Source of the DNA: Hydractinia symbiolongicarpus
Lineage: Eukaryota > Cnidaria > Hydrozoa > Anthoathecata > Hydractiniidae
Assembly: GCF_029227915.1 (NCBI RefSeq)
Contig: NC_079883.1
Coordinates: forward strand, 19,966,001 to 20,030,000
Length of the DNA: 64,000 nucleotides
Direction: 5' to 3'
Made by a program: the position numbers and the translations under genes. This document shows, piece after piece, positions 34,178 to 44,100 of this stretch (the stretch's first letter is position 1; every line of letters begins with the position of its first letter). The notes under the pieces are model-generated. The model was not told where the DNA came from. It saw only the letters and a program-made list of their open reading frames with translations, and searched no databases.

Positions 34178-34209
34178 TAATTTTACTACCCACAAGACTA
34201 GTAAAATTA
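34178..34209. terminator. Hairpin between convergent genes, second copy of the geometry
   Basis: TAATTTTACTA (34178-34188) and its exact complement (34199-34209) around a 10 nt loop. It lies between plus-strand genes ending at 34056-34172 and the minus-strand frame ending at 34234. The sequence differs from the 28190 hairpin but arm and loop lengths are identical. Confidence 0.55.
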
Positions 34210-34233
34210 GCGCCCGCTTACGACATATCAATA

Positions 34234-34395
34234 TCAAACATACCACCATATTACCATACTACACCCTATCACCATATTTTTAATCTTTTCAATACCAAGA
34301 AAACGTCCAAGATCAGCACGTTTAAACATAGGTTGATCCTGGTTATTAGACAGAGTGTCGATGGCTCCTGCGTTGAACATAACTTGCGACGACAT
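34234..34395 (-). pseudogene. Truncated N-terminus of an unassigned element protein
   Basis: ATG at 34395 gives MSSQVMFNAGAIDTLSNNQ followed by FKRADLGRFLGIEKIKNM, then an unrelated-looking tail and a stop. The FKRADLGRFLGI stretch is reminiscent of the N-terminal DNA-binding domain of BRO/KilA-type viral proteins, which is only a resemblance. The rest of such a protein is missing. Confidence 0.35.
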
Positions 34396-34451
34396 CTTTC
34401 TAATATAGCAGCGTAAGCCAGAGGTTTCCATCGTGGTCGGTCGAAAATCTT

Positions 34452-35036
34452 TCAAGTCCTAGGATGCTCCAACCTCACGTACAAGCACGCATGTTTGGAC
34501 TTTTTCAGGTCAGCCTTGATATCATCTCAGTCGGGTATCAAATTAGTCTCCTCATCGATTGTCCTCATATCTGAACGTTCATGAGGGTACCAGAGGAACA
34601 GGGCCTTCTTTTGCCTCCTCAAAGACTTGGGGAGTGCTGTATAAGACTGCGTGAGTAGCCACAAGCTGTGCTTCCTATGCCTACCTGAGATAGCCAATTC
34701 AAGTAGGGGTTTCCGACGCTTATCGAGACTCTCGTCGGCTATGACGTCGTCCACGACGAAAAGAGTCTCCTCACCTGCTTGTAACGACGACAATTTTTGG
34801 ATCCAGTCAAAGAGTTGATCTTTTGGGTCTATTAAAAAGACATATTCGTCCTTCCATAGCGAGGCCCTTTCTAAATAGGTGGTATTCCACCGTATAGTCG
34901 GTCACAGTATCACAATATTGTGATAGTGTCCCCTATACTCATTCTTAAACAGATCCAAAACACGTTGAGTTTTCCCGCAACTTGTTGGACCTGTAAAGAT
35001 TGCCGTATGTGAGTCTTTTATTACGTTTATCATCAT
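34452..35036 (-). pseudogene. A32-like genome packaging ATPase, nearly intact
   Basis: From ATG 35036 (minus) the frame contains the P-loop GPTSCGKT around residues 14-21, then a TGA at 34902-34904 where the family has a cysteine codon (one base change). The Walker B segment TLFVVDD and the sensor-like stretch SGRHRKHSLWLLTQSY follow, ending with YPHERSDMRTIDEE. A second TGA is at 34527-34529, after which the same frame continues with KKSKHACLYVRLEHP to about 34452. About 195 residues overall. This is the FtsK/HerA-type ATPase that pumps DNA into capsids in Polintons, virophages and large DNA viruses. All key motifs are visible. Confidence 0.85.
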
Positions 35037-35049
35037 TTAACAAATCCAC

Positions 35050-36428
35050 ACACCTCCATGGTTACTAACAAAAGACCCCCGGCAGGCAAGGCAGAGCTTG
35101 GTATTTCGTGTATTGTATTTGAGGGGTAGAGGGTCAAATACTATCTTACCTTCCAGGGAACGCAGTACTTTGCGGTACCTCTTGACGAGCCTCCCTTAAT
35201 ATTGTGTTCAGATCGTCGCAGTATGTTGATCTTCTTTCCTGTTATGTATAGGACATTCACCGCAATGTCCTTATTGTTCTTCTCAAACTTGGATATATCC
35301 TTGATAGTTGTCGGGAACTCTATATCCTGCCAATTGTAGAGGTCTACGTATGGTGATTCTTTGTGCATCTTTTTCAATCTCTGTATGATGTAAAGATGCT
35401 ATGACGCTCCACTTGAAACACTCCTCGTCATCATTTTTTGGATTAATGATGGCGTTTTTTGAAGATATCCATTTTGGGGGTTCTATATATGATGAACCCC
35501 TTGTTAGCCGTAACTTATGGAAGTCTACATCAAGGTGTAGAATTCGACCAATGGTGAAACCGCTCCTTGGTAGCGCAGGATGTTCCACATACGTCTTGAT
35601 TTGGGCAAACATCCTGCTGTCCATCTTGACGTCTACGTCGCTACCCTGGAACACCTCTGTCATATTACTATTGAAGGCTTTCTTCACCTCAATGTACTCG
35701 TCGTTAGCCTCCCCTATTTTCTTCCTCCACATTATCCACAGGGACAACTGTACCTTTGCTGATCCCATATCTCATACCTGGTCATCAATCAATATTTTCA
35801 CGTTGGGTGTTACCATTCCTATGTACCCGTCGACGTTGGCTTCTCCTATACCAGGAATGCGAACTTCAAAATGTCCTGTGGAAAGCATGCTTATGATCCT
35901 GGGGCGTAAAATCTTGCTCCGTTTGATCATATAGATTTTTAATGTCTTCTTCAGCCTCTTTTTCTACTTCGTCATGAAGCGTAGGTCTCGCGTTAGCTGC
36001 CCCATTATAGAATTCCATCACCTTACGTTTAAATGATGCATAGGTTTTCTTGACTCCCTCTTTTATAGGTTTGGGAACGGCGTCTACTAACCATTTGTAC
36101 CATCCTAGCATCTTATCCCCTGCAGCCGAACGATTTTTCGACAGTTCCTGTCTCTCGAAGACGTCCATCTCAGATGGGAGTAATAGCCAGTTGTGCCATT
36201 CCTTGATTTTATCCCCTACAACCGAACGATTTTTGATAGTTCCTGTCTCTCGAAGAGGTCCAACTCGGATGATGTTATAGGTCTGACTGGTTGTATAGAC
36301 CTCCTAGGTGGCCTCTGAAGTACATCCTCCAATAGAGCAACCAATTCGGCCTTGCGTAGCCTGTAATACCCCGTAAGTCCACGGCTTTTAGCAATATCAC
36401 GTAATTGTTTCACAGTGTGTGTATTCAT
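35050..36428 (-). pseudogene. N-terminal part of a Polinton-type DNA polymerase B polyprotein, catalytic part deleted
   Basis: ATG at 36428 starts a SAP-like DNA-binding motif (KQLRDIAKSRGLTGYYRLRK, about residues 7-35). A tandemly duplicated FERQELSK segment follows (36216-36260 and 36130-36175) and then WYKWLVDAVPKPIKEGVKKT. Frame slips occur near 36226, 35868 and 35370, with a TGA near 35772. Further on come RGSSYIEPPKWISSKNAII, NPKNDDEECFKWSVIASLHH and KFEKNNKDIAVNVLYI, a segment that in cnidarian Polinton polymerases precedes a zinc finger and the polymerase domain. Here the reading ends near 35200. A third frame then reads RNTKLCLACRGSFVSNHGG to about 35052, possibly the original C-terminus. 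Polymerase motifs are absent. Confidence 0.6.
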
Positions 36429-36487
36429 TTCTTTATTGTATAGAAATCATCTTGGAGGAGGATTTCGTCTTGCTCGATACTAGCGCA

Positions 36488-36795
36488 CTTTACAGCGCAT
36501 GCGTTAATTGTTGATGATTATTAGCGCTATATAAGGAAATTCCTCTCTAGGCGCGCTAGAACTTTTTTTACTCATTTGCAGCATTCTAGGGAACTTACCT
36601 TGAACTCCATGACTCAACACTGTATATTAAGTAATTTTCCCCGTTATGCATGACTCAACACTGCATGATAGGGACTTACCCCACTAGGTCTTGGATGATC
36701 GGGATTTGTTGTGTTTGACTGTGGAGGTGCGCTTCAGTACTTGATGTGCGTGCGCAAGATGTGCGTTGCGCCAGAACATACATTTCTCTATCTCT
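36488..36795 (-). repeat. Right terminal inverted repeat of the Polinton-like element
   Basis: Inverse match to 26929-27233, ending CTATCTCT. The short inner spacer (36429-36487) separates it from the start of the polymerase-type gene. Confidence 0.93.
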
Positions 36796-37339
36796 TCACT
36801 AAGTAGATTTTTCTACGGGCCTTATCGACTAGTGTAGGTGCTTGGAAATAAAAAGCCCGATATCAACGGAGTTAACTATTTTTACTCGCTAAACAACAAA
36901 ATACAAGGCGAAGTTTAAGATAAGTAGCAAGTTACACATGTAAGATGACATAAAATATACTAAGAAATAAACACTTACAAGAAATATAGTGGCGTAAGCC
37001 AAACCAACTACAAGTGAGAGGAAACAACTAAAACAGATGCTGAGATACAGGACAACTCCTGTGATGTACGAAAGACTAATTTCACTCAACAGCGAATTTA
37101 TTACAAAAATGCATGTTCGACTCTGTCACTACATGTTGAAGACTGAATGCGCAGAAAAAAGATGTGCAAGATATGCAGAAAACTAAATGGACTCAAGGGG
37201 AAATTATAACTAAAAATAGTATCAGATATACAACTATTTTTTTACATAATTAACACTGGACATCACAACACAAACACTAACAAATATAATGCATCTTGTA
37301 CTCCACCGCAGAGCGAACTCTACAACAGAGCACAGACGC
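36796..37339. other. Flank of the Polinton-like element, no gene
   Basis: CGGGCCTTATCGACTAGT (about 36817) is matched in inverse near 60326, so the element inserted in or beside an interspersed repeat. A hydrophobic minus-strand open frame at 36889-37089 has no other support. Confidence 0.4.
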
Positions 37340-37985
37340 GTGTATTACTAATTATTACAGTGTATTACTGAATACTACAAGTTATTACAGTATATTACAG
37401 AACACTACAAGGTATTACAGTATATTACTAAATACTATAGGGTATTACAGTATATTACAAAGTACTATAGTGTATTACTGAATACTGCAAGGTATTACAG
37501 TGTATTACTGAATACTACAAGGTATTACAGTGTATTACTGAATGCTACAAAGTATTACAACGTATTACCGAATACTACAAGGTATTACAGTGTATTACAG
37601 AATACTACAAGATATTACATTGTATTACAGAATACTACAAAGTATTACAGTTTATTACCGAATACCACAAAGTGTTACAGTGCATTACCGAATACTACAA
37701 AGTATTACAGTTTATTACTAAGTACTACAGGGTGTTACAGTATATTACCGAATACTATAAGGTATTACAGTGTATTACTGAATACTACACCGAATACTAC
37801 AAGGTATTACAGCGTATTACCAAATACTACAGTGTATTACCGAATACTACAGGGTATTACAGTGTATTACTGAATACTACAGGGTATTACAGTGTATTAC
37901 TGAATATACTACAAAGTCATACAGTATAAAATACGACATATTACTAAGTACTACAGTGTATTACTGTATGTTACAAAGATATTAC
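37340..37985. repeat. Minisatellite of about 30 bp units
   Basis: Degenerate units of GAATACTACAAGGTATTACA and GTGTATTACT alternate for about 640 bp. Unit length is a multiple of three in most copies, which creates long artificial open frames rich in Tyr. It ends about 200 bp upstream of the CEBPZ start codon. Confidence 0.9.
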
Positions 37986-38193
37986 ACTAGGCAGTAGTAT
38001 GTATTGACAACATTACGGCTTTGATAAAGTGCTTAACGTCGTGTGTCGGATGCAGTTAAGCTGCCGTCGGGGCGAAGAATACGACAATGTCGGATAAGAC
38101 ATATTCACAGACTATATGGACCCTTCCATGAAGTGCTACCCGCAATAACAGGGCAATTTCGAACGGAACATTGAACGCACGAGAGAAAACAAG

Positions 38194-41100
38194 ATGGTGG
38201 ATCCAGGATCAAAAACGACGAGCAGATTGACCAAAACAAGGGCAAAAGCAAATACTTCGCGTTCAAAAAAGACGAAAAAGTTGGCGGCATCTAATATAGA
38301 TACAAGAGTCGAAAAAACTTACGAAAAAGACTATTTGTTTACGTTAGAGGAAGTTTTGAGTTTTGGGGGAGACAAGGTAGACTAATATAGCTAGCTAAAA
38401 ATGTTTTGTTCTATTTTTTTTTTTTGTGTAACCTATTACCCAAAATCTACCACTTTAAGAAACATTTGCTTATCACTAAAAAATAAAACAGGATTGTATC
38501 AAATTTTCACGAAAAAATGGTGTCCTATGGAAAACCAACTGAGGATATAGCTAGCTGCTATATAGCCTATATAGCAGCTAGCTAGCTATATAGGCTATAT
38601 ATAGCTATAGCTAGCGAGTGTACAATTATCTTTAGAAATGGAACTTTTGTAGTATATAATTAGTACAATGATGGAAGAAGGATGGGAGAAGGATCTCCCG
38701 AAACGTCTCCTACTAAACTATCATGTTCAAGAAATGATAAACTTTCCACAGTAATATGTAATTAGTCTTGCATAAAAATATTTTTTTGTGAAAAATAATT
38801 ATTTACATGTTTTTATAAGGCTGTCATCAAAAATATGTTGTGTTCGCGTCTTCTGACTCACTTTTAGTAATAAAAACCCGAGTTGGTAAGTCAGAAAAAA
38901 TTCAATCTTTGGTTTTGGTTAAAATGGCGATGGGTCAGACAAGTTCTGTCAAGCTCGTATTTTGGTGATAATATTGTTATGCTTTATCATTAAAAGAAAG
39001 TGTTTTGTTAGCAGCGATGTTATTGGAATATGCTCTGGTGACAGTTTGTTACAAGATAATGAAAGTTTTATTTCTTCAAGTCTTCAAGAAAAAAATTCTA
39101 CCGTCAACTAGTAAGAATTTATGCTTTTTGATAATTCCAGCTGGAGATATCAAAGCACAGCCAGGTCCAAATTTTCCTGAACTACCTTTGATAATCTTTC
39201 AGCTCATTTAAGCTTCGTCTTCATCGACAACGCTGGCAACTTCTTCTGCTACAACATTTGACCTGAAATGAAGGTCAGGGAAAGGCTATTTGTGTCATAA
39301 GTTTTATTGTTTTGGTGACCTGCCAGTGAGGGTTCGTCAGAAACATGGATTAAGAACTTGTCCAGATGAATTTTGAAAGCGGAAACTGGTACTTCTCCAG
39401 AAAGGTCCCGCAAATGTCTCAGAAGAGCTTTGAATAACCTTGGACTAATATGACTTAAACTCCCATACATTTTAGTTTGGAGGGGTTTGGGGGTATGTTG
39501 GTTAGAACTAGAGGTAAGGTGCACAATCGACCATGTCTAGGAGAGGTGTAGTAAGAGATAGCAGTACGATTAATGTCACTGAAATTTGGTGCTTGATTCT
39601 CTAGAATCTTCCATATGTATATTATTTGGTAGCGCTCTCTGCAATGCTGAAGCGAGTATAGTTTGTTACTGTTGAGGCACTTCCAGTAGTTTTGGTTTCC
39701 TGAACCAACCATTTTACGAAGGAAACTCCGCTGTACTGCTTCAAGGAGTGCAATTTTACCTTGTTTTTGAGGACTCCATAGTCAATGACTTCCAGAATTT
39801 TAACATAACAGTTGGTTGGTGTGTTTGGAAAACTCGAAGTATCCATGAAGATTACATCTTGCAGAAGTGGTTACTTGGCCAATGTGGTTCTTAAATGTGG
39901 CATCATTAGATGGAAGAACGCCAAGATCTTTTCTTCAATTTGAGATCCATTTGAAGTAAGACATGGTATGTTGAAATCAAGTTTGTGTTGACTGAATCGT
40001 ATAAGCTCAAATTTTTTATCATTGAAGGACATATTGTTTTCTTTTGACCAATTATAAATTGTATTTAGATCTTCCTGAAGCTTGGTGGTGTCGCTTAGGT
40101 CTTTGACTTTTTTTGAGAGAGGTGTGTCTTTCGCGAAGCTTTTTAGGATGGAGTTGAAAATATCCTTGTCAATGTCTGTTTCAACCCAAACCTATCACAA
40201 CCCCTCTCATTTAACCTAACCTTACACACCCACCTCTCTAACCTGAGCCTACCACCACCTACCTTCTAACCCAAACCTACCATAACCCATCCTACGTAAG
40301 CTTTAATCCACCGCCCACCTAACCTTAACCTACCACAAACAAACTTCTCACCGAGGCCATTATTAATAGGACCTTATCTACAACTGGAAACTTATTTAGG
40401 AAAATACAAGTGCGTGAGATGGATAATTCTCATCTAACACAGACAAAAGCTACCAACACATCGTGCTTTGACAATAGTCCAATCTCAAGTAAGTGACTAC
40501 AAGTATTTTAACCCAAATAGTACAACTTACCTACCTGCGAAAATGTCTAATAATGAAAGTAAAAATAAATAAGTAAAAAAACATGGTTTACACAGGCACA
40601 GCAACTTCACAACCATTAACGCCTCTAGGAAGAAAAGTGTTTAATTTATATTGCCAAAAACGCTACCTTTTGCGAACACATTGTTCGTTATTACCCTGGT
40701 CAATTAGAGTGATTAGAAATCTGAAAAACCATTATGGTCGGGAAGATCAAAATGATTATGAAGCTCTTGTTGAGGAACTGTTTTGCCTAAATGCTTGAAA
40801 TTGCACGACTTGTAGTTGTTAAATCACTGTCTGAATTTAGTTGTACAACTACCAACATATTGAATACTGCAAGTTTTGCATGTTAACAGGTAAACAATTT
40901 GCTTGCATATCTACCTGGAAATATAAGTTCTTTTTAGAAGTAGCCATTTAAATGCTCTACAATTGCTTTCCAGATGTTTCCTTATTCTCTACTATGTGCT
41001 ATGATTTATACGGTTCCATTAACAGTATTCCTCAACATAACAATACATCTTTATTATCATTCCACACCATTATAGCCCCAAAATGACCAAATGTATAATT

Positions 41101-44100
41101 TATTAACAGAATCTTTTTTTCTAAAAAAAATTAATTTCCGAAGGAAAAAATACTTGTTTATGTGTTGCCTATGGTGTGGGTGCTAGCTACTAGCTAGCTT
41201 GCTGGCTGGCTGAAGTGTTTACAAATGCCTTCACCCTTAGTAAAAAAACACAACAATTCATCCCTTTTTTTCTGTGACTGATTTGAATTATCCATGCTCA
41301 CAGTAACCCACACCTACACACACACACAGGAGTGCAGAGCAAAAACAACAAAGACCACAGCAACAAAGAACATTTATATATTTGCAGAGAATCGAAATTC
41401 ATAAAAATTAACCAATCAGAAACGAGCTGATAATTACAGTTAATTACGGTAATGAACATTTTCGGACCTAGATGTAGGTAACTACTTCTTCTGTAGGGCT
41501 GGTAACCAAATCTCAAGAAGTTAATTCGAGATGCTGTTTATGTGTTTGTTATGTTCTACATTGTTGATGGTTTCTTTAATTTTTATTTATTTCCGAATTT
41601 ATATACAAGATGAGTATGTCAGTAAAAAATACTGTTATAAATATACGTCCCGAAACGTCGCCTACTTAAACATCATGTTCAAGAAATGATAAACTTTTCA
41701 CAGTAATATAAATACTGAACAGACAAACCGAAATACTATCTTCAATAATAGGCTTAAAAATGTTTTTAATTTGATTTGATTTGTTTTTGTTGTAATTTTG
41801 ATTTTCATTCACTTTGAAATCATTTCATTTCATTTTCATTTTGTTTTTGTTTTGAGAATTTTAATAATTTTGTTTTATTTTTTTCATTTTACTATTTCTT
41901 TCTTTATTTCTTTTAAAAAATAATAATATGGCAAGGATATTCCACCATAAACAACAATAGTTTCATGGGCAATTTTTGAAATCTTTTGTGTAATGTTTTG
42001 TTGAAAAAACAGTATAGAATAAAATGCTTAGAAAGATAACATTTGTTTTAAAACGTGTTAAGTTTTAAGAATATAAAAAACATGTGCCTAAAACTTTAAC
42101 AACAATTGTTTCAATAAACAATAGTGTATATTGTTTCACATAATTAACAAGCTGTCAAATTTTATTACTTTGTGCTAATACTTTAGGGGGATTTTATTAT
42201 TAATAAGTTTATAACAATGACATGTGCAATTACAAGAAAATAATTACTGTATTGTTTTATTGTGAAGCTATTGCAACTGAAATATTATTAGAGTAATTAT
42301 GATAAACAGAAGATAAAAGGGCTTTCGACTTGCAGGATAAGGTCTGTGTAGCGCGTATGCAGAAGCTTACATTTGGAATGTATTGTATATTAGGGTACAT
42401 TCCATTTAACACAAAAATTGAGACAACCAGCTTAATCTGTTTACCTTAACATGTAATGCGAGGGTTTCATAAATTATCTTGGTTTCACAAGTTCTGTAAG
42501 TTCTTCCAATTAAAAAGGAAGTTAAATGAAATGGATTTAGTGATACGCCATGGAGCACTTTTCTTCACAAAACAACAGTTAACATGTTGAGATTGATCAA
42601 ACAAAAAATTGCTAAACCATGCAAGTTCAATACCATTAGTGCTATATAACTCAAGATTCATAATCAATCGACTGCCACTTATAGTGTCGAAGGCCCTACT
42701 CATGTCTTTCGATGTGCTATTTTTTCTATCAACTTGGATATCGCAGGTATGACAGGTATTGGATGATAGTTTTTAATGCAATCTGGTGAACCTGAGTTGA
42801 AAATTTGTATAAGTTTTGACACTTTCCAGTCGGAATGAAATAAACCAGTGACAAAAAACAAATTGATTAACTTGATAAGAGGTGCCTTGATGACAGAGTT
42901 TGTTTAGTTTTACCCTCAGTTTTTCTTCAACAGTAAGCCAGGCACAGGGTTATGGATGTTTGTTTTGATTTTTGGTGCGATGTTATCTAAACACAAAACC
43001 TTTATATTTGAGCTTATTCCAACATGTGTTGACATTATTGGAATTAATAACATGATCAAAGTCCTTGTGTTTATGTATATTACAAGATATCTGGAGTAAT
43101 CTTATATCTTTTATTCTTGATAAACTTGGGTTGGAAGGATTGGTGGTTTTTTAAACACATGATATTAGTCATGATTGCTGTAACGGATATAACTCTCAAA
43201 GTCGATATTTAATTAAATGCTTTCTTTGCTTTTTCCTTATGCACAATGAATCTTTTTTAATGGTACCATAGTGTTAGAACTTAGCCTTGTGTAATTATAC
43301 CTTTAGTTTTGTTGCTGTTTATTCCCTTATTTGTTTTTAGAAAAAACTTTTAGCTCATAAGGCAATGTTTAATAGTAATTTAATAATTTAATTACTCCAA
43401 AAAGCCTGTTATTGTTTTTCGCATAAGCATATCCCAACCTAATTCTAAATTTTTGTTTGGATATAAAAAAATATGAAATATGACCAAGACAGATTTTTTT
43501 TAATTAATTTTTTTTAATCGTAGATGTCGTTAAATTTTGTACCTATAATCAAGTTAATGACCCCCATCCTGCTTTTTAAAAAAAACCAACAACATTTGAG
43601 ACTGCATCCTATATGCCATTCCGTGCTTTTGTATTATTTTAACTCAGGGAAACGCTAATGAATCATTAGGAGGTTCTGAATCTAAAGGCATGGAATCACA
43701 TTTTAGATATAGTCTCTTCTATTTTGGACATTCGTTTAGTCATTTTAAAGGTCCCTTTTTGACCTTTTTATCCTTTAAGTGCTTTGTATTTGTAAAATAT
43801 TTCTTTTCTATAGGTTTCCACATTTTAGGAGATATTTCATAACATTTTTAGCCACATATAAATCTTAAATAAACCAATATCAAGATTTTATCTACCAACC
43901 GAATTTGCGATCAGGCTACATATATAAACCTTAAATGTATTTATTTTGAGGTTTTTAGTTACTACAGCTAGGAACGAAAAAGGTACTTTGATTTATTTCC
44001 TCGCTTTATCCTGCACGATCATAACATTGCAAACCTACAATCTTGGACAAAAATATTGAGACAAAGGCAGTCTTTTTTTTTGCACACATAGGCCAGGCAA

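Larger units (their letters stand above)
26929..36795. mobile_element. Polinton/Maverick-like virus-related element, internally deleted
   Basis: A 9,867 bp element with terminal inverted repeats of about 305 bp, termini AGAGATAG...CTATCTCT, and the string TTCACTA present at both borders (26923-26929 and 36795-36801). That gives a 5-6 bp target duplication, as for Polintons (6 bp, AG...CT). It is visibly richer in G+C than its surroundings. Contents: HNH nuclease, packaging ATPase, candidate capsid gene, several short conserved proteins and the N-terminal part of a polymerase-type gene. I found no polymerase core, retroviral-type integrase or adenovirus-type protease. Full Polintons are 15-20 kb, so part has been lost. 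Genes are arranged on both strands, and most long ones are broken. Confidence 0.9.

Noticed and set aside
35401-35934. 177-codon plus-strand open frame
   Set aside because: Shadow of the polymerase-type gene on the minus strand.
36889-37089. 66-codon hydrophobic minus-strand frame
   Set aside because: AT-driven hydrophobic composition, outside the Polinton-like element, no other support.
37672-37929. 85-codon Tyr-rich open frame
   Set aside because: Created by the 30 bp minisatellite, whose unit length is a multiple of three.
40195-40350. Interstitial telomere array
   Set aside because: AACCTAACC-like units are irregular and do not match a clean TTAGGG repeat.
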